Shown: one piece after another, positions 1 through 10,814 of the stretch
Layout: the number at the start of each line of letters is the position of its first letter
Numbering within the stretch: the first letter of the stretch is position 1
Origin: Talinum fruticosum
Taxonomy: Eukaryota > Streptophyta > Magnoliopsida > Caryophyllales > Talinaceae
Reading direction: 5' to 3'
Assembly (NCBI GenBank): GCA_021018815.1
Contig: JAITYX010000012.1
Span: forward strand, 2,852,001-2,916,000
DNA length: 64,000 nt
Translations under genes and position numbers: made by a program
The notes under the pieces: model-generated
The model's input: only the letters and a program-made list of their open reading frames with translations
The model's database searches: none
Told to the model about the DNA's origin: nothing

Positions 1-982
1 GTTACAATCAAGAAGAAGGGATTGATTGTGGGGAAACCTTTGCACTCGTTGCCGGAATCGAAGTCATTAGAATCCTGTTAGCATTTGCATCTAGCATAAA
101 TATCAAGTTATATCAAATGGATGTTAAGTGTGCTTTTCTCAATGGTTTTATCAAAGAGGAAGTCTATGTTGAGCAGCCCCTTGGATTTGAAAACTCGGAA
201 TTTCCAAATCATGTTTTCAAACTTCAAAAGGCTCTTTATGGTCTTAAACAAGCTCCCGGAGCTTGGTATGAAAGATTGAGCAATTTCTTGGTTCAAAATG
301 ATTTTAGAAGAGGTCGGATCGACAAGACTCTCTTTATAAAAACCAAGGGGAAAGATTTCCTTATTGCTCGGATATATGTCGATGACATAATTTTTGGAGC
401 TACTAATGAAATTACGTGTCGAGATTTTTCCGAGTTAATGAGATAGGAATTTCAAATGAGTATGATGGGATAACTCAATTTCTTCCTTGGTCTACAAATC
501 AAGCAAGAAAAAATAGATTCTATGTCCATCAATCAAAGTACACCAAGGAGCTGCTGAAAAAGTATAAACTTCAAGATGCAAAGCATGCAGCAACTCCTAG
601 GAGCAGTAGCTTGAAGCCGGACTCGGACGATAAAGGTAAAGCAATAGAACAGAAACTTTATCGAGGTATGATTGGATCTTTGCTATATCTTACTTCCAGT
701 AGACCGGATATAATGTTTAGTGTCTGTTTATGCGCAAGATTTCAAGCTAATCCAAAAGAATCACATCTCACTACGGTGAAGAGAATATTCGAGATATCTT
801 GCGGGGACTCGGAATTTAGGTCTATGGTACTTGAGAGACTCGAACCGACTCTCACTTGGATACTCGGATGCTGATTATGCTTGGATACAAAGTTGATAGA
901 AAGAGCACTTCGGGGCGTGCCAATTTCGGGTCAATCCTTAATATCTTGGCACTCAAAGAAACAAAACTCGGTGGCTCTATCT
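1..982 (+). pseudogene. Copia RT-RNase H fragment (element A)
   Basis: 3' part of a Ty1/copia polyprotein that enters the window already inside reverse transcriptase. Visible are the RVT_2 motif around KLYQMDVKCAFLNG (from about 105), [20 protein letters not shown] (about 230-290) and the catalytic YVDD (about 376-387). RNase H follows, with sequence resembling SDADYAGYKVDRKSTSG near 860-910. A CAG-to-TAG stop ends the first frame at 444-446, and further indels break RNase H. The reading stops abruptly at 982, where an inverted LTR tip begins. Sequence and several indels closely match element D (59600-60560), so A and D belong to the same subfamily. It is non-functional. Confidence 0.93.
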
Positions 983-1245
983 CGAAGGTTTGCTCGGGGA
1001 GAGGCTAAGTCACCCTAGAGGGGGTGAATAGGGTGATGATGAAATTTGCTTGAAATTTAAAATAGATATGACTCTAAAGAGAGTGAGAGTCAAAGATGAA
1101 CTCGGAAAATGAACTAACTCGGAATTCGGAGATGATTGAAGAAACATATTAAGCAGAATTCAAAGCTGTCTGAGTCTAGAATGTACTCGAAAAGTAATAA
1201 CTCAGAAAGTACGTGGAAACCCTCCCGGGCGAGAAAACCACGGAA
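983..1245 (-). repeat. Inverted copia LTR 3'-end fragment
   Basis: Read on the minus strand, this is the last ~260 bp of the same LTR family seen at 54536-56088. It holds the block around 'ccgtggttttctcgcc' (reverse complement near 1225-1245) and the conserved end 'caccctattcacccc'. The LTR terminus (normally CTTCA) lies at 983-987 with its last base altered. A true LTR end therefore abuts the RNase H coding sequence at 982, as an insertion would. At 1245 it is fused to a forward LTR. Confidence 0.85.
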
Positions 1246-2256
1246 ACTTAAGTGCTTAATTACTTTGAATTAATTATTATCTTTACCTAATCTTGGACCA
1301 AAGTATTTTTATACTTTGAGTACCACTTTGATTTGCTTTTGTAGGTTGATTAAACAAGCCTAATCTATTTTTGAAAAGCAAAAGTAATCGGTTTTTAGCC
1401 ATTAAACACCAACGAGATAGAAATCAACCATTTCTAGACATGGCTTAGAAACCATGTCAAGGTTGTTTGTTTCCAAATTCTATAAACTTCAACTTTGTGT
1501 CCAATGATTGTTTCCACCCCAGAATTCGAGTCACGAGTAAGACAGATGGACCACTTTTTGAGCCAAATACCACCACTCAACGTTCATATTACAACAGATT
1601 CTTTTACGAGTGACTCGGACTAGCCGTCACAACAGTTATTGAAACTCATCAGTCCGGAACAAGTCTCAACTGCTAATCCGCCCTGTTGTGTATAAATAGA
1701 AGCCACTCCACAAGATTTAAAAATTGTTGAACACATTGCTTAACACTTACTTAGTGCTTACTTACCCAATCTTTAGCTTACAACTCTAATTCCGTAATTC
1801 TTACTTTCCGAGTTGTAAAGGAAAGTCTTGTAAATACTTCTACTTTTTCTACTTACTTTCTAAGTCCCTTGACTGAGCTATAAGGGTTAACTCATCTCGG
1901 TTGTCCCTAACTCGTAAAGGGTATCTCGGTTAGGAAGTACTTGATCGAATAAGGGAACTTCGAGTGTAGGAAAACTTGTAAGTGAATTGTCTAAGGGAGA
2001 AATTTTGTAAAGAGTCAGCCCTTGTAACTATGGATTCAATTAGTGGATTTAATTTGGTGCTTGGACTAGCATTGTTTGTGGTTTTCTTCCCCAAGAGGGT
2101 TTCCACGTATTTCTTTGTCTTTTACTTTCGAGTCCAATCTAGACTCGGAACTGCTTTCTAAGTTAGTTTTGTGCAGAACAATTTGTATTTTCAGAAAAAT
2201 TTCCATCACCCTATTCACCCCCAGGGTGACTAAATCTCTCTAAGATCAAACCTTCA
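1246..2256 (+). repeat. Partial forward copia LTR (5' third missing)
   Basis: It corresponds to the 3' two thirds of the family LTR, from the block 'cttggaccaaagta' (about 1291) to the canonical end CAAACCTTCA-like at 2247-2256. A TATA box (TATAAATAG) lies at 1691-1699. The sequence following the CTTCA end is not a primer-binding site. It is the minus-strand end of an envelope-like region, so this LTR terminus is joined to internal element sequence in inverted orientation. Confidence 0.88.
1691..1699 (+). promoter_or_regulatory. LTR TATA box
   Basis: TATAAATAG followed by AAGCC. The same box sits at the matching place in the LTRs at 20977 and 55499. It is degraded to TACAAATAG in the 5' LTR of element C (near 11678). 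It is the likely core promoter of the retroelement transcript. Confidence 0.7.
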
Positions 2257-3379
2257 ACCTTTTGTCTCTTGAGCACTTTTTCAAACTCATTAATCAAAGT
2301 TTTACTTTGATCAATCCGCTTTGAGTCGTGGCTTGCATCCGGGTCGAAGAGGAATGAAGTGCTTGGAAGGCTGTGAGAGTTTCTTTGAAATCTTTGGTTA
2401 AGGAGGCAAAGTGAGAAACTAGTTGCTCGGAAGAATGAGCAGAAGGTCCTAGCCGAGAAGAAAGGCCAGGGTTAGAAGAAGAGTTGATGGAGAAGAAAGA
2501 GGTGTTAAAAAACCTCATAAGACTTAGTCCAGATTCCAGGAGAGGATTCCTAGTAGCCTAGACCCACTAACTCCTCTTTGCCAATAGAGACAGCATGAGT
2601 AAAGAATTTAAGCTTTGGTAGCTCAAGATCAAAATGAGCAAAACTCTAGAGAGTAGTGCTATGAAGGGAAGAAGGACGTTCTTCGTGTCTAAAAGGATAT
2701 AATCAATTTGCTCAATGATAAAAGGAAAAAATTGACATCATATCCTTCCATGATGTCGTAGATGACTTTGAGAACCTTATTATTTTGGTTCTCTTTTGAA
2801 GGATAGAATGACAATACAGTTTGTATGAGAAAGAAACAGAGAATTCTAGGCTCAAACTTCAACTCGTATGATAGAAAGTTCTTCCAAACTTTGGGTTTGA
2901 CTCGGCATATTTGGAGTAAAAATCATCAGCGAATGTCGGAGAATATTCAGGTGTTGCAATCCAGTAAATTAACTTTCAATGTTGAAAATCCTGTGACGAA
3001 GGGTGAGACTAATGACAATATTTTTGCCCTAAGTAGAAAAAATAAGGATATTGTCTAAGGAAGACAAGTTCGATAGAATTCAATGATCATGTATGGGCGG
3101 ACGCAGATCACAAAAATAAAAAGATCGAGAAATTTTGTTTTTTGGAGCTTGTAAACCCAAGAAATTTGTAGTTAGAAAGAATTTGTCATCCAAGCAAGTA
3201 ACACGAGATGACATAAGGAGTTTTTAATTCTTCCAATTTGAGAGAAGAATCGACTTTGGCTTTTGAGGTCTCTTCTAAGGTGCCTCAAGGTTAGAAGTGC
3301 AAGATAGATGTCTTGAAGAGGTTCTTGGCTTTTTCTTTGTTGCCGAAGCGGCCTCAACCTCGGAAACTCTCTTAGTCAT
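2257..3379 (-). pseudogene. Envelope-like third ORF of copia segment A' (degenerate)
   Basis: Counterpart of the post-pol ORF at 17846-19440 and 61572 onward. The minus-strand ATG at 3377-3379 begins MTKRV and is soon followed by an ATKKKPRT-type stretch, which matches the MPK... and ATKKPRT start seen in the other copies. A downstream fragment (2518 to 2294) is rich in Ser and contains LTKDFKETLTAFQ, matching the STEFKDTLR region of copy D. Frameshifts separate the parts, and the ORF is truncated by the junction at 2256/2257. The family is known from SIRE-like plant copia elements; its function is unproven. Confidence 0.65.
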
Positions 3380-3585
3380 GTTCGACTTAGTATGAGAGAG
3401 AAAAAGAATGAAAGGACTAGAAGTAGAAGTTGAATAAAATGAAATAAAGACTTAGAATGAGTAAGAAAGTGAGAACCCGAGTCCGAGAATGCGAGAATTA
3501 GCAAGCCGAGTGAGAGAAAGTTGAGATTTGAGTTCCGAGTGAATGAGAACGAGAAAGCGAAGTATGGAATGAATGAAAATGAGCA

Positions 3586-3594
3586 GTATTTATA
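3586..3594 (-). promoter_or_regulatory. TATA box upstream of envelope-like ORF (copy A')
   Basis: Minus-strand TATAAATAC lies about 215 bp before the conserved ATG at 3379, followed by a C/T-rich leader. The same arrangement occurs in element C (17650) and element D (61299). This suggests a separate transcript for the third ORF (inference). Confidence 0.5.
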
Positions 3595-3949
3595 AAGAAA
3601 ATGATCTCAACGGAAAGAAAAATAAAGCTAACTTCCGGATACGAGTCCAACGGTTAGTTTCTCGATGGCTTGATTCCAAGCAAGTTGTTGAGTTCGCTTT
3701 TCCCAACGGTTATAAATCCAGTTAGAATGTGTGGGAAAGAGAGAGAAAGAGTTTGTAGAAATTTTATCCAAGATTCTCTATTATTTAGAGATGACCTCGG
3801 ATATTTGAATGTCCATTTAAGTTTAGCCAACTCGACTCGGATAGTCGTTTGAATACTCGAAACAACTTAGATAACCAACTACTAGGGCTCTGTTTCTTGA
3901 ATTTTCAAGTGAACTTCCAATCAATCAAATTTCTCTCCACAAAAACATG

Positions 3950-5875
3950 CTTAAACAATATAAACACATAATAACTTATGCAATTAAACATATAATCAAG
4001 CATTTAGCATACCAAGCTTATTTCTTATTAAGCAAAACCGATCTTCACCTAGTCCGGTTATACCATTGAGCTACAAGTCCGGCCTTATTTCGACCACCAA
4101 CCCCTCTCCATCTAGTTTGTTCTTGAAAACCCACTTGGTTCCTCTAACTGGGTGGTGAGTTGGTCATTTGGTCAAGGTCCAAACTTGATTTTTTCTAGTT
4201 GTGATAATTCTTCTTGCATGGCCTCTACCCATTCGGGTTCAAGTAGGCTTCTATTAAATTTTTAGGTTCAATTAATGATATGAATGTAGAAAATGCACAT
4301 AAATTATGCAAAGAAAAACGCGTTTGTACACCTCGGTTGATATACTGAGATAATGTTCTTAGGAGGATGGCTAAAAGCATATTTGATTACTCGACCTTTG
4401 ATTTACCAGGTTTAAGGGTTTAATACTTGCTTCTCCGAGTTAATTGAGTTTCAATTACTTCCTAATCTTCCGTAGTCTTAATTGGGTATTGAACTGGGTC
4501 GGTTGCTTCCTCAATTTCTTATTTTCCAACATTTTATGTTCAGCTTAAACTATCTCATCATCATTTCGGCTCGGTTTGAAGTCGGAGAAGGTAGACTCAC
4601 TTGTCCTACTATTGTCAACTCATTAAAGATAACATGGATACTCTCTTCCACTTTTTTAGTCCTTTTATTGAAAATGTCATAAGCTTTTCTATGTAAAGAA
4701 TAACCAAGGAACATATCTTCATCTAACCTTGCTTCAAACTTTGTTAAGTAATCCTTACCGTTGTTGTGTACAAAGAACTTAAACCCAAAAGGCTTGAAGT
4801 AGGATATGTTGGGTTTCTTCCCTTATTTGTAAAGCTCATAGGGTGTTTTCTTCTAGATTGAGAGAATAAGGCATTTGTTTAGTGTGTAGTTTGTTGTGTT
4901 CACTTCCTTAGCCCAAAAATAGTAGGGTAGATCATTTTCAATCGTCATCATCCTTCCTATTTCTTCAAGAGTTTTGTTTTTTCTTTCTACCACTCCATTT
5001 TGTTGAGGCATTCTGGGTGCTGAGAAGTTGTGGAAGGTACGAGATTTGTCTTAAAAGTCGAGTAAATTATGAGTAGTCCATGATCGGTTCGACTCTCACA
5101 ATCTAAGTACGGATTCTACTTGAATTTGTTTGCATACTATGGCGAACTTCTTGAAAGCTTCTTTCTTATTTTTTAAAAACATACCTAAGTAAATCTAGAA
5201 TAATCATCAATAATTACAAGCACATATTATTTACCTCCTAAACTTTTTATAGGAATTTCCTCACACATATCTATGTGAATTAATTCTAGCACTTTTGAGG
5301 TAGAAACATTTTTAAGTGGTTTTAATAAAGATCTAACTTGTTTCCTCTTTGTACATGCACCACAAATTTTATCTTTGTTAAAAACATATCTAGGTAGTCC
5401 TCGGACTAACCCTTGTGAAGATAATTTCTTAAAGGTATGCATGTTAATATGGCCTAATCTACGATGTCATGTCCATGATTCATCATTAACAGAATCTTTT
5501 AAACATGATAAATTATGAGTTGAATCACTAAGAGCGATAATATAAGAGTTACCTGTCCTCAAACCCGAGAGCTTTGTCTCCTCTAAAGTGGCGTCTGTTA
5601 TAAAGCAATTGGTCTAAGAGATCTTGTCCCTTATCATACGGTTGGGAGATGCTTAAAAAATTGTATTTGAGACCTTTGACAAAATAAAGCTGGGCTGACA
5701 GAGTTGTCGTTGTGGCCAACTCCGCCAACAAACTTCCCTTACTATTATCTCCAAATGTGACTTTCCCTCCACACATCTTTTCTAGCTTAGAAAAGAGTCT
5801 TGAATTGCCTAACATGTGTCCGGAATATCCACTATCATCGTGGTCTTTCTTCTTAGCTTGAGGTGCCCGCAAAAT
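3950..5875 (-). pseudogene. Copia protease-integrase-RT remnant (A')
   Basis: Minus-strand protease region contains VTFGDNSKG and LYFVKGLKYNFLSIS (about 5780-5630). The GAG-pre-integrase zinc domain reads KLSSQGLVRGLP and KICGACTKRKQ (5442-5330), followed by LELIHIDMCEEIP with the first integrase Asp. Weaker integrase core runs to about 4700, with QQNGVVERKN near 4990. RT begins with WVFKNKLD (about 4140) and, near 4058, fuses directly to the pol C-terminus EDRFCLIRNKLGML. Almost all of RT and RNase H is deleted. Many stops; dead. Confidence 0.85.
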
Positions 5876-5884
5876 ATAAACACT

Positions 5885-7140
5885 CGGGTTGTGGTAATGG
5901 AAGTCATCTCTGATGAAAACTACATTCCCATAAAGCACGTTGGTAATGAAAATGTGGTCAAGGTGAAGTCAGAATTCACACCTAAAGAGATGGAAAAGCA
6001 CAAGAAAAGCTTCGAGCCATGAACATTCTTATGTATGCTTTTGATAAATCCGAGTACAATAGACTCTTAGCTTGTGGTACTGCAAAAGAGGTGCGGGACA
6101 CCTTGGTAACCACATATGAAAGCATAAGTCAAGTGAGACAAACTAAGATAAGTCAATACCTGTACAAGTATAAGCTATCGAAGATGGAGATTGACGGGAT
6201 CACTCGGATGTATGTTCAATTTACTGATATTGTGAATAATCTCAAGTCACTTTGAAAGAATATGTCCAACAAAGAAGTGGTTAGAACGCTTCTAAGGAGT
6301 CTTCCAAAGAAGGGATAGGGTTCAAAGGTGACAACTATCGAGGAGGCCCAAGACCTTAGCAAGCTCAAACCAGATGAACTCATTAGGAAACTTATCACCC
6401 ATGAGTTACACCTTAAGGAAGAGGAATCTAAGGCTAGCACTAAAAAGAACATTGCTCTAAAAGCCTCGGAAGAAGTCGGACTTAGTCCGAGCTCCTCGGA
6501 CTTAGAAGAAGATCCCATGGCACATTTAGCCGGAGGCTTCAAACGCATAATGAAATACAAGAGAGAGAAGAAAGGTAAATTTTCATCCCTTTTCAAATTT
6601 CTCCTTCACTAAAAATTCTGGTTGCTTTGAGTGTGGTAGCAAGGAACAAATAGTGAAGGATTGCCTAAAGAGGAAGAAGGACTACAAGAAAAAGAAGCTA
6701 ATGGTGGTAATCTGGAGTGAAGATGAGTCAAATGATGATAATGACACGATGAGTCAAAGTCTTTAATGGCCATAACTGACTTAGAAGTAGAGTCTAAATT
6801 AGAGATAAAGTCATCCGACATCGAGGAAACTGATCCTCAAGAGGTAATCAACTATTTCCTAAAGTTTTCTAAGCAAGACTTATCTAAATATATGTTAAGT
6901 TTAAAGAAAAAGTGCAATTCGAATCTTCTTTGTTTAAAGAAAAACTTGAGTCTCTAAAATCTAATAACAAAGTTTTAAAAGCTTATTTAGAAAAACTGAG
7001 ACTTAGCTTGAAGGTACTTGAGACTAGCTCACAAGATAATGAGACTAAGTTTGAGTGCCTCAAAGCTGAAAATGAGCAATTGAAGAAAAAGCTCATCGAG
7101 TCTCGGAACCTTGTTTTGAAACTTACTCAAGGTTAGAAAA
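5885..7140 (+). pseudogene. Copia gag (element B), 5'-truncated
   Basis: Gag-type protein: YIPIKHVGNENVVKVKSEFT, then FDKSEYNRLLACGTAKEV, QTKISQYLYKYKLSKMEIDG and MYVQFTDIVNNLKSL match the UBN2/gag domain of plant copia elements. A zinc knuckle is at about 6618-6670 (CFECGSKEQIVKDC), in which the metal-binding His is replaced by Gln. A Lys/Glu-rich coiled-coil-like tail follows (6900-7136). Stops and frameshifts at about 6019, 6255 and 6610 break it. It would have formed the virus-like particle shell. Confidence 0.85.
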
Positions 7141-7149
7141 ACCTTGATC

Positions 7150-8800
7150 TGTTTCTTAGTTCTCAATGTGTTTCTTTTAGAAATGAGGGACTTGGTTTCA
7201 ACTCTAAAAATGAGGATAACTCCTACAAGAGTCTTTTCAAAAATCATTAAAAGATAAGCACAGTCCCATTCATATAATGAGGAAAGGGACTGAGTCCAAA
7301 AGGATTTACCAAAAGAAGTATCCTTAGACGTTTAATTAAAAGAAAGATTTTCACAAAAGGAGACTCGGTTCCCAAAGAAGAAGAGTTAGAATCAGACCAA
7401 GCCTAAAATTATTCAAATATAGGTTCCCAAAGGTGTCCTTCCTCTAAAATTGACCTCGGTTAGGACAATTACTAGGTTTGTAAGAGGAAGTGAGAAAGGT
7501 TAGTGTGTTTTTTATTTTGTAAGTACCTAAAGCTAAGAAAAAAACCACTCGGTACTTCGACAGTGGATGTTCTAAACGTACATTACGTAAATTAAGACTT
7601 TTTTCAAAGCAAGAAAAGATGGATGAGAGAAAGTCACATTTGGAGATAATAGCAAGGGGAAGATTATGAGAATTGGTAGACTTGGTCACGATGACAACTC
7701 AGTCAGCCCAATATATCATGTCAAAGGCATCAAATACAATCTTCCGAGCATCTCTTAATTGTATGACAAAGGACAAGAGGTAAGATTCACTCAAACCAAC
7801 TGCTTCATATCTAACGCAACTGCAAAGTAGACAAAGATCTCAAGTTTAAGGTCCGGAAACACTTATATCATCTATCTTAGTGATTCAACTTAAAATTTGT
7901 CATGTTTAAAAGCTTCTATTAATGATGAATCATGGACATGGCGTTGTAGGTTAAGGCATATTAGCGTGTATACCATTAAGAAATTATCTTCACACTAGTG
8001 AGTCCGAGGACTTCCTAAATGTGTTTTTAACAAAGACAAAATTTATGTTGCATGTACAAAGGGAAACAAGTTAGATCTTCATTCAAACCACTTAAAACTA
8101 TTTCCACCTTAAAAGTGCTTGAATTAACTCACATGGATCTATGTGCTTAAATTCGTGCAAAAAGCTTAAGAGGTAAATCTTATGTACTTGTGATTATTGA
8201 TGATTTTTCAAGATTAACCTAGGTATGTTTTCTGAAAAATAAGAATAAAGCTTTCAAGGAGATGACCAGATTCTGCATGAAAATTCAAATGGAATGCGAG
8301 ACTCGGATTGTGAGAATCGAAGCTGACAATGGAAGGGTGTTGGACTACTCGGAATTTGTTGACTTCTGCGACAAAAATGGAATCTTTCATAACTTCTCTA
8401 CACCTAGAATACCCAAACAAAATGGAGTAATGGAAAGGAAGAACATAACTTTTGAAGAAATTAGAAGGACTATGATTATTGAAACGATCTATCATACTAT
8501 TTCTAGGCTGAGGCACTCAACACGACAAATTACACACTGAATAGATGCTTTATTCGCCCAATCCTAAAGAAAACACCCTATGAGCTATTCAAAGGAAAGA
8601 ATCCCAACATTTCATAGTTCAAGCCTTTTGCATCTAAGTGCTTTGTACACAACGATGGTAAGGATCACTTAACTAAGTTTGATGCAAGGTTAGACGAAGA
8701 TATATTCCTTGGTTATTCTTTACATAGTAAAGCTTATCACTTTTTCAATAAAAAGACTAACAAAGTGGAAGAGAGTATCCATGTTATCTCCGATGAAATT
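7150..8800 (+). pseudogene. Copia protease and integrase (element B)
   Basis: The protease active site is intact as YFDSGCS near 7551-7572, followed by VTFGDNSKG-like sequence and a YHVKGIKYNLPSIS-like stretch. The integrase zinc region (about 7930-8080) holds TWRCRLRHI and a degraded CTKGNK block. The core (8120-8530) keeps THMDLC, an EADNGR... second Asp and QNGVMERKN with the catalytic Glu. In-frame stops occur (for example after DLCA and after SRLT). Sequence downstream to 8800 matches the region between integrase and RT (NKVEESIHVISDEID). Confidence 0.85.
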
Positions 8801-9029
8801 GACAATGGAAGGTTAAGCGAATCTACCTTGTCATACTTGAAACCGAGTAGAAATGACGATGAGATAGTTGAAGCCGAGCTTAGAATGTTAGAAAACAAAA
8901 TAACTAAAGCAACAACTAACCTAGATCAAGACCCAGCTCGGACAACTAGAGCTCGGGAAGTGACAGAGACTCAACCAACTGAAGGCAAGCATTTAACCCT
9001 CAAACCTGGTAAATCCAAGGTCGGGTAAA

Positions 9030-9957
9030 GCTTTCAAATATGTTTCTCATCATCCGCTAAAAACATCATCTCAAATATCAACTTAGGTGTACAAAAACGG
9101 TCTTCTTTGCATAATCTATGTGCATTTTCTACATTAATTTCATTAATTGAACCTAAAAATGTAATAAAAGCCCTACTTGAATCTGAATGGGTAGAGTCCA
9201 TGCAAGAAGAACTATCACAATTTGAAAGAAACCAAGTTTGGACCTTGTTCAAACGACCAACTAACCACCTAGTTATAGAAACCAAGTGGGTTTTTAAGAA
9301 CAAACTAGATGAGGAGGGGTTGGTAGTAAGAAATAAGGCCAGACTTATAGCCCAAGGGTATAACCAAGAAGAAGGAATTGATTGTAGGGAACTATTTGCA
9401 CCGAGTTGCTAGGATTGAAGCAATTAAGATTCCGCTTGCATTTGCATCTAACATGAATATTAAAAGTTATCAAAATGGATGTTATTTGTGTATTTTTAAA
9501 TGATTATATTCAAGAAGTTTATGTAAAACAACCCCTAGATTTGAAAATTCTCATTTTCTAAATCATGTTTTAAAATTGCAAAAGACTCTTTTATGGTTTG
9601 AAATAAACTCCTAGAACTTAGTATGAAAGATAAGTAGTTTCTTGGTTTAAAATGAGTTTACAAGAGGTTTGATTAACAAAATCTTATTTACTAAAACCAA
9701 GGGGAAAGATTTTTTTATTATTCAAATTTATGTTGATGATATTATCTTCAGTGCTACTAATGATATTATCTTCGATGCTACTAATGAAATTCTCTCGCCA
9801 AGAATTTTCTCGAGTTAATGAGACAAGATTTCCAAATGAGCATGATGGGAGAATTGAATTTCTTTCTTGGATTACAAATCAAACAAGAGAAAGATGGAAT
9901 CTATGTTCACCACTCTAAGTATGTAAAGGAGTTATTCAAGAAGTACAAGATTTAAGG
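9030..9957 (+). pseudogene. Copia reverse transcriptase (element B), with duplicated active-site segment
   Basis: RVT_2 N-terminus is readable at 9107-9412 (LLESEWVESMQEELSQFERN, KWVFKNKLDEEGLVVRNKAR, IAQGYNQEEGIDC). Later blocks are frameshifted. The YVDD box near 9729-9743 is followed by a 24-bp direct duplication (9738-9761 and 9762-9785) that repeats the ...DIIFSATN segment in frame. RNase H is missing: after KKYK (about 9950) the sequence jumps to the acidic tail of the third ORF. Confidence 0.85.
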
Positions 9958-10675
9958 CAACCGAGTAGCAGCTAAAGAAGAAGAATGTGAGGAAGACTTT
10001 TTCGAATAAGAAGAACAAGAACAAGAACAAGAAGAGGAAGAATGCTCCTTTAGAGAGACAAAATCGAAGAAGAAGAAGAAACTCCTTCGAAGAGGTTAGT
10101 ACTTCTTAGAAACCACCTTCACCTCCCTATCCACAGACTATTCAGCTAGCTTAGGCTGAAGGCTCATAAATTAAAGAAGCGAGAATCACCTCAGCTAGTT
10201 CGCCGCAAATAAACTCGAGACATTGAATTAAGCATCTTCTTCTCGACCAACTGACCCACCTCCCTCTTAGATTCATTTTTTTCTTCTCTCTCGTTTTTAG
10301 TCCAACATTTTTTTCTTTCTTTCTCTATGTACTTTTCATGAAATACATTGGGGTAGAAAAAGGAGAAAAAGAGAGAATCCAATACTTTAGGGGAGCAATA
10401 TTTTATTTTTTTATATCCATTCGTGCTACTTATTGAAATTATTTTTCCTGCTTTGATACACGTATTTAATTTTGCTCTAATACTTCTCCACCTCATATAT
10501 TCAATATTTGTTCTAAGACTCGGAATTATTTGACAAAGATACTCGGTTTCAATCTAATACAAATTTTTCTAAGCAGTGATATAATTCTTTACGAAGTTAT
10601 TGCTTTGAAATTATTGATGCGTCATACTTTCGAATCTCTCTAAGTTTTGAATGCATTTCATCAAAAAGGGGAGAT
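9958..10675 (+). other. 3' internal tail of element B with polypurine tract
   Basis: After the deletion junction, GAAGAA/AAGAAC-rich sequence (9975-10080) matches the charged C-terminal part of the envelope-like ORF. The T-rich stretch at 10260-10350 aligns with element C at 19330-19440. The polypurine tract AAAAAGGGGAGA at 10663-10674 lies one base before the LTR start and primes plus-strand DNA synthesis in this family. Confidence 0.75.
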
Positions 10676-10814
10676 TGAAGACTTCAGTATGAATTAACTC
10701 CTTATCTAATTTTAATTTCAAGTCACTCATCAAAAACTTAGGACTATCCCTTAGCATTTTGCATTTACTCATGCTTTGGATTCTTGACATATATTGACTA
10801 AAGATTGACTAACC
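10676..10814 (+). repeat. 5' stub of element B's 3' LTR
   Basis: Starts with TGAAGACT directly after the polypurine tract. After 139 bp it is interrupted by a second LTR start at 10815. The last five bases, TAACC (10810-10814), are repeated right after element C (21560-21564). The remainder of the LTR resumes at 21565. Confidence 0.85.

Larger units (their letters stand above)
2257..5875 (-). mobile_element. Inverted internal segment of a copia element (A')
   Basis: Minus-strand order is protease (5875 to 5600), integrase (5480 to 4700), start of RT (about 4300 to 4060), the last residues of RNase H (about 4050 to 3990), then spacer and envelope-like ORF (3660 to 2257). No LTR of its own flanks it in the same orientation. 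Its right end (about 5875) meets forward gag of element B and its left end meets a forward LTR terminus. The central RT/RNase H is deleted. It is a rearranged remnant, not a simple insertion. Confidence 0.85.

Noticed and set aside
6216..6596. 126-codon minus-strand frame
   Set aside because: Complement of copia gag; shadow frame.
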